DNA from: Clostridia bacterium
GTDB lineage: Bacteria > Bacillota > Clostridia > Oscillospirales > CAG-272
Length of the DNA stretch: 61,120 bases
Direction: 5' to 3'
Assembly (NCBI GenBank): GCA_017501545.1
Contig: JAFVWS010000032.1
Location: 1-61,120, forward strand
Shown: piece by piece, positions 27,550 to 34,330 of the stretch
How the letters are laid out: the number at the start of each line of letters is the position of its first letter
Numbering within the stretch: the stretch's first letter is position 1
Notes under the pieces: generated by a model
The model's input: only the letters and a program-made list of their open reading frames with translations
The model's database searches: none
What the model was told of the DNA's origin: nothing
Position numbers and translations under genes: made by a program

Positions 27550-28929
27550 ATGCCAGGCTACGCAAATTTTAAAACACTTTATAAAGAAGAATACGATTGT
27601 CTTCGTGACGAGGGATACGACGTTGAAAGCTTTGTTCAACCAAGCCCAGATGCCGAGGGCTTTTTGCCATTTCCAAACGAATGTGACTCATACAGTGAGG
27701 GCGAGGACAAGGAATTTTGGAAGCGCGCTTATTACAATTTAATTAAGGTGAGGGGGTCGCAAATTCGCGCAGATTACCCTTACGACGAGCCGAATGATTA
27801 TGATGAAATTATGGCTAAAGCGCCAAAGGCTCCCACTTTAGAGCCACTTTCCGACGAGGAATATACAAGCAGGCTTAATGGTGCTTTTTATGGCAGGTGC
27901 GCGGCTGTTATTCTTGGAAAGCCACTTGAAATGGGAATGAACCGTCTTGAGATTAAGGAATATCTTGAAAGCGTTGGAGAGTATCCACTAAACGACTACG
28001 TGTCGGCTTATTCAAGGAAGCTTGATAAAAGGCTACGCGAGGACTGCATCTATTCAACTAAGGGCAACGTTAAGTTTGCGCAGTCCGATGACGACATTAA
28101 CTACACACTTCTTGCATTACTTCTCGCCGAGAAGCATCCTAACGGATTTTCAAGTGCAGATGTGGGCTGGAACTGGCTTGACAATATTTCATATCACTGG
28201 TGCTGGTGTGCCTCAAGACAGGCTTATTTTAATATGGTTTCACTTGACGACACTAAGGACATTGATGCGCAAATTAAGGAAATTCCATATAAGCTAAACC
28301 CATGGCGCGAGTGCATTGACGGACAGATTCGCACTGACTTTTGGGGATACATTCACCCGGCTGATATTAAAGCTGCTGCTAAAGACGCGCATCGTGACTG
28401 TGCATTCAGTCTAACCAAAAACGGAATTTATGGTGGAATGTTCGTTGCCGGCGCTATTGCAGGTGCTATGTCTAAAAATCCAAGCGTTGATTTGATTATT
28501 AAGTCGGGACTTAGTGCAATTCCCCAAAACTGCCGTCTTAGCGAGGCAGTTAAGCTTGTTTGTGGCTGGTGGAATGAATACAAGGACTGGGTAAAGGTTG
28601 CCGACAAGGTTTACGAAAAATATGGTCACTTGCCATTTGCAGCCACGCTAAATAATATGGCGATGGTTACTCTTGGCATTGTAGCTGGTGAGCTTGACTA
28701 CACAAAAAGCATTACAATTGCGACAATGGCAGGCATTGATACTGACTGTAACTCAGGCACAGTTGGCTCAATTGTTGGTGCTGCACTTGGCATTGATAAT
28801 ATTCCTGCGCGTTGGTATGAGCCACTTAATGACACAATCAAAAGCACAGTTGCCTCAGTTGGCGAGTGCAGAATTTCCGATATTGTAAATCGCATCTATC
28901 ACCAAAAAAAGATTGGCTACCACTGCTAA
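27550..28929 (+). CDS. ADP-ribosylglycohydrolase-family protein
   Basis: The 459-residue protein has an unusual N-terminal extension of about 110 residues. The ARH fold follows: GAFYGRCAAVILGKPLE, the metal-binding SDDDINYT near 179, GGMFVAGAIAGAM, and the second metal site GIDTDCNSGTVGSIVGA near 394. The family removes ADP-ribose from proteins or other acceptors, or cleaves related glycosidic bonds. The SDDDIN and DTDCN positions keep the Mg2+-binding acidic residues, so it should be active. GGAG lies before the ATG. It is monocistronic. A link to the ADP-ribosyltransferases at 40 and 47 kb is only conjecture. Confidence 0.85.
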   Translation: MPGYANFKTLYKEEYDCLRDEGYDVESFVQPSPDAEGFLPFPNECDSYSEGEDKEFWKRAYYNLIKVRGSQIRADYPYDEPNDYDEIMAKAPKAPTLEPLSDEEYTSRLNGAFYGRCAAVILGKPLEMGMNRLEIKEYLESVGEYPLNDYVSAYSRKLDKRLREDCIYSTKGNVKFAQSDDDINYTLLALLLAEKHPNGFSSADVGWNWLDNISYHWCWCASRQAYFNMVSLDDTKDIDAQIKEIPYKLNPWRECIDGQIRTDFWGYIHPADIKAAAKDAHRDCAFSLTKNGIYGGMFVAGAIAGAMSKNPSVDLIIKSGLSAIPQNCRLSEAVKLVCGWWNEYKDWVKVADKVYEKYGHLPFAATLNNMAMVTLGIVAGELDYTKSITIATMAGIDTDCNSGTVGSIVGAALGIDNIPARWYEPLNDTIKSTVASVGECRISDIVNRIYHQKKIGYHC

Positions 28930-28960
28930 ACAAAGGGCGCACACGCGCCCTTTTCTTATG
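28929..28960 (+). terminator. Terminator of the ADP-ribosylglycohydrolase gene
   Basis: AAGGGCGC-acac-GCGCCCTTTTC just after the stop. Confidence 0.8.
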
Positions 28961-28996
28961 CCAAAATAAAATAACGAAAAAATTTTAGAAAAACTA

Positions 28997-29025
28997 TTGC
29001 AAATTAAAAAAACTTATGCTATAAT
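28997..29025 (+). promoter_or_regulatory. Promoter of tRNA-Glu
   Basis: TTGCAA (28997-29002), 17 bases, TATAAT (29020-29025) with extended TGC, 20 bases before the tRNA. Confidence 0.85.
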
Positions 29026-29044
29026 ACATAAGCATTTGACAAAT

Positions 29045-29119
29045 GGCCCGTTGGTCAAGCGGCTAAGACACGGCCCTCTCAAGGCTGAAACATGGGTTCG
29101 ATTCCCGTACGGGTCACCA
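29045..29119 (+). tRNA. tRNA-Glu (anticodon CUC)
   Basis: A full cloverleaf is seen: acceptor GGCCCGT/ACGGGTC, D arm, anticodon stem CGGCC/GGCTG with loop CTCTCAA (anticodon CTC), T arm ATGGG-TTCGATT-CCCGT, discriminator A and encoded CCA (29117-29119). It reads GAG. Confidence 0.95.
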
Positions 29120-29124
29120 GCAAA

Positions 29125-29154
29125 GTAAAAGGACACTCGATTGAGTGTCCTTTT
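29125..29154 (+). terminator. Terminator of tRNA-Glu
   Basis: AAAGGACACTC-gatt-GAGTGTCCTTTTT, six bases after CCA. Confidence 0.85.
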
Positions 29155-29159
29155 TGCTT

Positions 29160-29460
29160 TGCTGACAACCCTTATGGGTTGCGTACACATCTCCAAAACA
29201 TTTTTGTTTTGGATTGGGGACGCATTGTATGCCCTGTCGTTCCGTGTCGGAACCTTGAAAGACAGGGCATCTTCCCGTACAAATTTTCGTTAGCTCCTTG
29301 CTTAACGAAAATTTGCTTGTTCGCACTCGCTTAATTGAGGGATTGGGTTCGCATTTTCGACCAAGACCGATGTCGGCTTGCCAGCGTGAGGTCGGGCGAA
29401 AATAGCTCCCTTTGGGAGCCTTCCCGTTTATTGAATTTAGTTCGACACTTTTATACTACA
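29160..29460 (+). repeat. Cluster of palindromes flanked by T-arm-like sequence
   Basis: Two units share the outer boundaries GGATTGGGnnCGCATT (29211 and 29339) and CTTCCCGT (about 29270 and 29412). These resemble the two sides of the neighbouring tRNA T arm (GGGTTCGATTCCCGT). Their interiors differ and are strongly self-complementary (ATGCCCTGTC/GACAGGGCAT; CGCATTTTCGACC/GGTCGGGCGAAAAT). A third stem, CAAATTTTCGTTA/TAACGAAAATTTG, lies between them. There is no credible gene. Confidence 0.5.
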
Positions 29461-29558
29461 GTTCACCAAGAAAAACGCAACCGAACTATTTCGTTACGAA
29501 AGAGTGGTTTGGCTGCGTTTTTTCTTTATCTTGAGCTCACCACAAAAACACAAAAGAG
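29461..29558. repeat. Dispersed hairpin repeat, copy 1
   Basis: TTCACCAAGAAAAACGCAAC, then CGAACTATTTCGTTACGAAA, GAGTGGTTTGGCTGCGTTTT and TTCTTTATCTT recur almost base for base at 41087-41182. The unit forms a long hairpin (AAAACGCAACC.../...GGCTGCGTTTT) with a nested TTTCG/CGAAA stem, and it begins TTCACCA like a tRNA 3' end. Confidence 0.75.
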
Positions 29559-29606
29559 CAAGGAATTTTCCTTGCTCTTTTGTTGTTAACTATATAATAA
29601 TATTTC

Positions 29607-30815
29607 TTACTCTGCTGCTTTGAAATTATAAATCGGCTTTATTCTGCAGACTATCTCTGCGGTTGGCTCAATATTTTTAACGATTTCATCCATGCTTTTG
29701 TATGCCATTGGAGACTCATCAAGAGTATCAGGAACTACACAAGTTGAATAAATGCCTGCCATTTCTTTCTCGTACTCTGCCATCGTGAGCTACTCAAATG
29801 CTTTAGTACGGGACATCAAACGTCCTGCGCCGTGAGGAGCAGAAAAGTTCCAATCCTCGTTGCCCTTGCCTATACAGATAAGAGAGCCGTCCCTCATGTT
29901 GATAGGAATTAAAAGCTTTTCTCCTTGTTTAGCCGACACAGAGCCTTTGCGCAAAATCATCTCTTTTACATCGATGTAGTTATGTATTGTTTGGAATGTC
30001 TCAATAGCCGTCCAACCACATCTTTCAAGGATGATTTCAGCCATTTTTGCTCGATTTCTCTCAGCAAATTTTTGACATATATCTACATCATGAATGTAGT
30101 CATCCATAAAAGAGCCGTATAAGAAACAAAGGTCGCGAGGCAATGTTGGCTCTTTTGCCTTAAAAGTCTTTTCTAATGCTTTGATTGTGGCTTGAATCTC
30201 TGTTCTTCTGCCTTGCTCCTTATATGTGCGAATTATTTCATCACGCTCTTTAAAGTATTCCTCCTTACCTACATTCAAATCAACTGCTAACTGCTGATAA
30301 ATCTCAGCCACCTGGGTGCCAAGATTACGCGAGCCGGAATGTATAACGAGGTACTTATCTCCATTCTCATCAACATCCACCTCAACAAAGTGATTGCCAC
30401 CTCCAAGAGTACCTAAGCTTCTCTCAAGACGCTTTGTATCCTTTAAATGTCTATAACAACGAAGCGCTGTTAAATCAAATCTCTCGTTCCTGCCATCCCA
30501 TACATTTCTGCCACAAGGAATATAGTGAGCTGCCTCATCCATCTTCTCAAAATCAATATCAATGTTGCCAAGATATACAGTGTACATTCCACATCCAATA
30601 TCAACGCCTACCATTGATGGCACTATTTTATCTGTTATCGTCATAGTTGTACCAATTGTACAACCCTTGCCTGCATGAACGTCAGGCATAATTCTAATTT
30701 TTGAGGCAAAAAATGCCTCTGTATCACATACAGCTTTTATCTGCTCCGCTGCCATATCCTCAAGCTGAGAGGTAAAGCACTTAGCAGTATTAAACTGTCC
30801 TACTATCTCTATCAT
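29607..30815 (-). pseudogene. rtcB: RNA 3'-phosphate ligase RtcB with in-frame TAG
   Basis: Residues 1-341 form an RtcB with IMPDVHAGKG, VGVDIGCGM (metal Asp/Cys near 73-78), LGGGNHFVEVD, HSGSRNLG and SAPHGAGRLMSRTKAFE, whose His near 328 is the guanylylation site. A TAG at 29790-29792 follows. In the same frame 60 further codons (LTMAEYEKEMAGIYSTCV..., PMAYKSMDEIV, RIKPIYNFKA) complete a normal roughly 400-residue RtcB ending at TAA 29607. The TAG replaces what is usually an acidic residue. Either the gene is a recent nonsense mutant, or the amber is read through. RtcB joins RNA 2',3'-cyclic-phosphate and 5'-OH ends. It is the last gene after Ro60 and the 145-residue gene. Confidence 0.88.
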
Positions 30816-30837
30816 AATATTTTTCCTTTCTTAAATT

Positions 30838-31275
30838 TCATAATTGATCATTTAATAAATTATAGTTATCAAAATCTATCCACAAATCGTCGGTGCTCCA
30901 ATGAGACAATCCGACATCAACCCATTTTTCGTCGTAAGCTAAAACGATAATTGGCCGGTTACCTATTTGAAAGCGTAGCATTTGAGATCCGCCATTCTCT
31001 GGTTCCTTTCTTACAAAACATAGGGGCTCGTCGGCTGTTGATATGATTTTTCTGCAATCATATTCCTGCAAAAATTCATAATATACAAAATCAAAATTAT
31101 CCTCACCCACTGTCTTGCTCGTAACAAGGATTTTACGGTTTGCAAGGGCAACAATAATCCCTGCGCAATCAAGCAGATTGCTATCCGTTATCCAATTCAA
31201 CTCATAAATTCCTATATACTCCATATTCTCTTGGCAAGCCAAAAAGAAATCTCGTTCCGATATTTCCTTAATCAT
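30838..31275 (-). CDS. Unknown 145-residue protein between Ro60 and RtcB
   Basis: I do not recognise this family. ATG 31275 follows AAGGAG, and an upstream in-frame extension overlaps the Ro60 stop without a ribosome binding site. The product is soluble and acidic and starts MIKEISERDFFLACQENMEY. It has alternating hydrophobic strands (GIIVALANRKILVTS, RPIIVLAYDEKWVDVGLSHW) and no catalytic signature I can name. Its place between Ro60 and RtcB, 23 bases from rtcB, suggests a role in the same RNA-repair pathway. Confidence 0.75.
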   Translation of the reverse strand: MIKEISERDFFLACQENMEYIGIYELNWITDSNLLDCAGIIVALANRKILVTSKTVGEDNFDFVYYEFLQEYDCRKIISTADEPLCFVRKEPENGGSQMLRFQIGNRPIIVLAYDEKWVDVGLSHWSTDDLWIDFDNYNLLNDQL

Positions 31276-31324
31276 ATCGTTTCTCCTTAAAAACATAGGG
31301 AGCGCATAGCGCCCCCTAATTATT

Positions 31325-32812
31325 TTATGCAACTATTTTTGCATATCTTTCGTTCTCGATTACCTCAAGCATAAATGCATAAGGATTCATATTGCCGCTC
31401 TCAACCATTGAAAATAGGCGTGGTGTGCAACCTGATACGAGAACTACTCCCTGCTCGTTTTTAGTTACTGGCTGTTGTTTATTGCGACTCGCAACGTTCC
31501 AGAAAACGATTTCAGGTAGTTTATATCCGTTTGCTTCAAATTTTGCTTTTGCATTATTAAAGTTTGACACCTTTGCATTTTCAACACAACAATCAAATTC
31601 CATATCGGAAATAATGATTAGCTTTGCAGGAAGTTCGCTTGTAGGAACATTATTTTCCACTGCGCTCTTCAAAATAAGGTCAAACACTGCTTCGATATTA
31701 GTATTTGCCACCTCATTAAATGACGCAACATAGCGAAGTCTATCAACAAAGGTTTCTCCTTTGATTTCTATAAGCTGAACGTTTCTTGAAAACTCTATAA
31801 AATGATTTTTATAGATTCCAGTATTATTCTCAGCAAAATATAAGCCAAGAGATAACGCAACGGAAGCTGGAAGTGGCTTTGCATCCCAGTACATAGAGCC
31901 TGATGTATCAATTACAGCAATTACGTTCTCTTTTGTTTCAAACTTTGGTAACGATGCCCATGTTGCATTCAAAGAGTCCTTCTCTTGCTCTGTAATTTTA
32001 CGCATAAATGTACTGTCTGATGAACCGTGATAAGAAAGATATGGCTCGACAATCTCATAGGGGGCGAGTGTGTCTGCGTGGAGCTTTTCTTCTCCGGTAG
32101 ATACCTTTTTTAGAAAATCTCCATATCTTTTCGAGTCGTTTCGCATAAATGCCTGACGGTATTTATACATTGCCTTAGAGGGCTGTTTTGAATAATCGAA
32201 GGTATAATCCTTTAAACGAAGGTTATTTTCAATAATTCTAATTTGTGCACGAAGGGCAACAAGTGCCTTTCGATAACTTGCATCACTAAGTCCAAAGTGC
32301 TTTGCAATCTTTTTTGCGTTGCGCACGGTTTGAGCATTTGATGCGTTTACAGATGGCAACCACTTAGCAAGTAGAGATACTTCTCCACCATTTTCAAGTG
32401 ATAATCTATCCTTTTCAAATTGTTCCTTTAGAACGCTTAGCATTTCCTTTTCGCACTGCGTTCCCATCAGGCAAAGAAGGTCGTCATAGCGTCCATATTC
32501 GGCAATGTATGTAAGATTTTTGCGTACTGACTGTGGCTCGTTTTTAGCAAGCCAATTAAGAATAACCTTGAAAACTCTGCGTTCACCAAGGCCGCCTCTT
32601 ATATCTCGTGCAAAAAAGAGGAGCTTCATAGCTATATCTCTATTTTCTGTATATGCACGAATAAAGCGCGCTTCTATCTCTTGATCGCTTTCACGGCGCA
32701 ATGCACCGATTGTTGCGAACAGGTCAAGACAATCTGATTCAGTTGTAATGTGTGTTACTGCTCCGTTTTCGGTAACAGTCTTGTTTGCTTCCTGTTTTAG
32801 ATAATTTAACAT
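31325..32812 (-). CDS. Ro60/TROVE-domain RNA-binding protein
   Basis: The 495-residue protein has a TROVE HEAT-repeat ring (about residues 1-290; EARFIRAYTENRDIAMKLLFFARDIRGGLGER, then FSKQPSKAMYKYRQAF-like) and a C-terminal von Willebrand A domain. The vWA has the MIDAS motif DTSGS near 299 and IIISDMEFD near 410. Ro60 proteins bind misfolded RNA ends in the central hole and Y RNAs on the outside, and bacterial ones (Rsr) partner PNPase and RtcB. ATG 32812 follows AAGGAG. The GTG three codons upstream is too close to that site. It lies directly downstream of the Y-like/tRNA-like array, on the same strand. Confidence 0.93.
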   Translation of the reverse strand: MLNYLKQEANKTVTENGAVTHITTESDCLDLFATIGALRRESDQEIEARFIRAYTENRDIAMKLLFFARDIRGGLGERRVFKVILNWLAKNEPQSVRKNLTYIAEYGRYDDLLCLMGTQCEKEMLSVLKEQFEKDRLSLENGGEVSLLAKWLPSVNASNAQTVRNAKKIAKHFGLSDASYRKALVALRAQIRIIENNLRLKDYTFDYSKQPSKAMYKYRQAFMRNDSKRYGDFLKKVSTGEEKLHADTLAPYEIVEPYLSYHGSSDSTFMRKITEQEKDSLNATWASLPKFETKENVIAVIDTSGSMYWDAKPLPASVALSLGLYFAENNTGIYKNHFIEFSRNVQLIEIKGETFVDRLRYVASFNEVANTNIEAVFDLILKSAVENNVPTSELPAKLIIISDMEFDCCVENAKVSNFNNAKAKFEANGYKLPEIVFWNVASRNKQQPVTKNEQGVVLVSGCTPRLFSMVESGNMNPYAFMLEVIENERYAKIVA

Positions 32813-32847
32813 GAAACTCACTCCTTTTCGTTTACAAATTTTAAGTT

Positions 32848-32944
32848 ACAAGGCACCATTTTGATACGAGATTCGAACTCGTGACGAGTGTTTTCCACAC
32901 CCTGCTTTAACCACTTAGCTAATCATCGTTGCTGTTCGTGCCTT
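32848..32944 (-). ncRNA. Y-like RNA unit 10 with tRNA-Ser(GGA)-like insert
   Basis: Terminal stem AAGGCAC (32938-32944) pairs with GTGCCTT (32850-32856), and CGAACAGCAA follows the 5' strand. The insert (32862-32925) has D arm AGCTAAGTGGTTAAAGC, stem GGGTG/CACTC around TGGAAAA (anticodon GGA by position) and a perfect T arm ACGAG-TTCGAAT-CTCGT. Its acceptor stem is short (TGAT/ATCA), so aminoacylation is unlikely. Confidence 0.8.
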
Positions 32945-32967
32945 CATTCATAGCGGTATCTCACTTT

Positions 32968-33134
32968 GCAAGGTGCCGCCACTATGATTTTATATTAACA
33001 GTGGGCAGGAGTCGAACCTGCATCACGGGAATTTTAAGTTTCCACTCAACCGCTGAGCTACCACTGCATATACGAATCGCATCAAAGCACGAATCTCCTA
33101 ACGAGGAAATCTTTTTTTGCTGTGCGCACCTTTT
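32968..33134 (-). ncRNA. Y-like RNA unit 9 with tRNA-Leu(UAA)-like insert
   Basis: AAGGTGC (33126-33132) pairs with GCACCTT (32970-32976), followed by GCACAGCAA. The insert at 32999-33066 has acceptor CAGTGG/CCACTG, D arm GCTC-AGCGGTT-GAGT, a weak stem GGAA/TTCC around ACTTAAAA (anticodon TAA) and T arm GCAGG-TTCGACT-CCTGC. Between the handle and the insert lies a hairpin GATTTCCTCG/CGTTAGGAGATTCG. Confidence 0.8.
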
Positions 33135-33137
33135 GGA

Positions 33138-33207
33138 ATGGTGGATGGGAGTTGAACCCATGCACAAGAATCATCAAATCCTCACTCTACCGCTGAGCTA
33201 CCACCAT
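33138..33207 (-). ncRNA. Free tRNA-like unit B, Ile(GAU)-like
   Basis: Seven-base-pair acceptor ATGGTGG/CCACCAT, D arm GCTCAGCGGTAGAGT, stem AGGAT/ATTCT around a 6-base loop TTGATG (anticodon GAT by position), T arm ATGGG-TTCAACT-CCCAT. The short anticodon loop and the non-standard discriminator region (TTCC) argue against a working tRNA. It lies between Y-like units 8 and 9 and could direct RNase P/Z processing. Confidence 0.8.
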
Positions 33208-33211
33208 ATAT

Positions 33212-33297
33212 ACAAGGCAAGTTGTCGCAACGCCATGCGACATCGTTTTATTATATGAGACGGGACTCGGAGGCTAAACTTGCTGTACTTGCCTTTA
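33212..33297 (-). ncRNA. Y-like RNA unit 8
   Basis: Nine-base-pair terminal stem AAGGCAAGT (33287-33295) with ACTTGCCTT (33214-33222), then ACAGCAA overlapping the stem end. The interior has a 7-bp hairpin TGTCGCA/TTGCGACA and a CATATAA loop. A tRNA-like fold is not convincing here. Confidence 0.75.
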
Positions 33298-33302
33298 AAT
33301 CG

Positions 33303-33366
33303 TGGAGGACGACAGGATTTGAACCCGTCCAAAGGGTTAACCTTGCTCTTCCAAGAGATGCCCTCC
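33303..33366 (-). ncRNA. Free tRNA-like unit A, Asn(GUU)-like
   Basis: Acceptor GGAGGGC/GTCCTCC (one G-U), a shrunken D arm CTC-ttggaa-GAG, stem AAGG/CCTT around a 5-base TTAAC loop that aligns with GTTAACC of tRNA-Asn, T arm ACGGG-TTCAAAT-CCTGT. At about 63 bases it is too short for a normal tRNA. It sits between Y-like units 7 and 8. Confidence 0.75.
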
Positions 33367-33371
33367 GTATA

Positions 33372-33457
33372 ACAAGGCGCTTTTACATTGATAAGCTTTG
33401 GTAATCATCGCCCCGCAGCTATTCAGACTTCTGTTTTTATCGCTGTTTGCGCCTTTA
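33372..33457 (-). ncRNA. Y-like RNA unit 7
   Basis: Terminal stem AAGGCGC (33449-33455) with GCGCCTT (33374-33380), followed by AAACAGCGA. The interior contains CTGAATA, which could be a Phe(GAA)-type loop with a weak AGT/GCT stem. The remaining fold is unclear. Confidence 0.72.
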
Positions 33458-33571
33458 ACAAGATGCCATTTCTCATATACGGAGAATTGCACTCCGCCAC
33501 CTCTTGTCCCTAAAACAAGCGTTCATTACATTGAACTAATATAGAAATTAGAATCGCTGTTGACATCTTTA
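33458..33571 (-). ncRNA. Y-like RNA unit 6 with tRNA-Leu(UAG)-like insert
   Basis: AAGATGTC (33562-33569) pairs with GGCATCTT (33460-33467, one mismatch/wobble), then AACAGCGA. The insert (33468-33548) is a good cloverleaf: acceptor ATTTCT/AGAAAT, D arm GTTC-AATGTAAT-GAAC, anticodon stem CTTGT/ACAAG with 7-base loop TTTAGGG (anticodon TAG) at 33503-33519, T arm CGGAG-TGCAATT-CTCCG. Confidence 0.82.
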
Positions 33572-33575
33572 TTTT

Positions 33576-33683
33576 TCAAGATGCATATTCATCATACGAA
33601 GCCTTTCACTCCGTTCTCTGCTGCTTACAAGGACAGCTGCTACTATGTAGCAAATGATGTCTTTTTTGCTGGATGCATCTTTC
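33576..33683 (-). ncRNA. Y-like RNA unit 5 with tRNA-Thr(UGU)-like insert
   Basis: Nine-base-pair stem AAGATGCAT (33673-33681) with ATGCATCTT (33578-33586), then CCAGCAA. The insert has acceptor CATCAT/ATGATG, D arm GCTAC-ata-GTAGC, stem GCTGT/GCAGC around CCTTGTAA (anticodon TGT; 33620-33637) and T arm CGGAG-TGAAAGG-CTTCG. Confidence 0.8.
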
Positions 33684-33769
33684 TAATTACAACTCAACAA
33701 AATCATTATGCAAGGCAATGCTTAAGTACAGTACGAAAGCGTTATCAACATAATAAAATATTGAGAAAA
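33684..33769 (-). other. Spacer between units 5 and 4, possibly a decayed tRNA-like fold
   Basis: CTCAATATTTTATTATG and CATAATGATTTTGTTGAG partly pair around a roughly 45-base interior with GTACTGTAC. It is acceptor-like in size but has no clear T arm. Confidence 0.35.
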
Positions 33770-33849
33770 ACAAGATGTGTAAGGCTCAGGCCCTTAGAGG
33801 TCGGAATTGCCTGACAGAAAAAACTTTTCCTTTGCTGCCCACATCTTTT
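33770..33849 (-). ncRNA. Y-like RNA unit 4
   Basis: AAGATGTG (33840-33847) pairs with CACATCTT (33772-33779), followed by GGCAGCAA. The interior folds as TCAGGC/GCCTGA with an inner CC/GG and loop gacctctaa. That loop contains CUA, but its stem is too weak to call an anticodon. Confidence 0.75.
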
Positions 33850-33917
33850 TATTCTTATCAGCAAGTTAATTGTCATCTGTATGAGTGGATGATAATTATT
33901 AACTGTAAAAACCAAAA

Positions 33918-34006
33918 ACAAGGCACATGTCCCTGCTTAGCAGGTATGGTTCAATTTTTTCAAGAAATTATCCATGACATATAGGTTTTTGCTGCGTGTG
34001 CCTTTT
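33918..34006 (-). ncRNA. Y-like RNA unit 3 with Ser(UGA)-like anticodon arm
   Basis: AAGGCACA (33997-34004) pairs with TGTGCCTT (33920-33927), then CGCAGCAA. The interior has a perfect anticodon arm AATTT-CTTGAAA-AAATT (33953-33969; anticodon TGA) and a hairpin CCTGC-taa-GCAGG. No full acceptor stem is visible. Confidence 0.77.
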
Positions 34007-34069
34007 CGCCAGTGAATCCCTGTCTGAAATCGAATATTGGCCAGCGACAGTCTTTGTAGCGGTAAAATT

Positions 34070-34277
34070 ACAAGATACGTTAAATTGACCGTTTGCACAG
34101 TCGTCAACTGTGTTGATGTAAGGATTTGATCAAATCAGAATCAACTTATCAGAGGGTCACAATGCCCAAAGGGTTTGCCATTCTCTCATTACATCAAAAT
34201 CTCACATATCAACACGTGCCAAACATTAAAAAATATCAGCCTGTGTTGTCTTTTTTTGTTTGCTGTACGTATCTTTC
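34070..34277 (-). ncRNA. Y-like RNA unit 2 with His(GUG)-like insert
   Basis: Nine-base-pair stem AAGATACGT (34267-34275) with ACGTATCTT (34072-34080), followed by ACAGCAA. This longest unit encloses an 83-base tRNA-like fold (34114-34196) with acceptor TGATGTAA/TTACATCA, stem GGG/CCC around cattgtga (GTG by comparison with tRNA-His; 34154-34167) and a T-arm-like GATTT/AAATC hairpin. Confidence 0.75.
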
Positions 34278-34330
34278 TATCCCTTGCTTCCTTAATAGGC
34301 TCCAATTGCCGTTAGGGCAAGGTGATTTAT

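Noticed and set aside
29160..29460. Integron attC sites
   Set aside because: The palindromes lack the conserved attC core sites and no integrase or cassette genes are nearby.
29790..29792. Genome-wide reassignment of TAG or pyrrolysine
   Set aside because: hamA ends in TAG, no pyl genes or CUA tRNA are visible, and the replaced residue is ordinary. Unit 4 has CUA in a loop but no supporting stem.
32999..33366. Functional tRNA genes for Leu, Ile and Asn
   Set aside because: Anticodon loops of 5, 6 or 8 bases, short D arms and lack of a proper 3' end argue against normal tRNAs.
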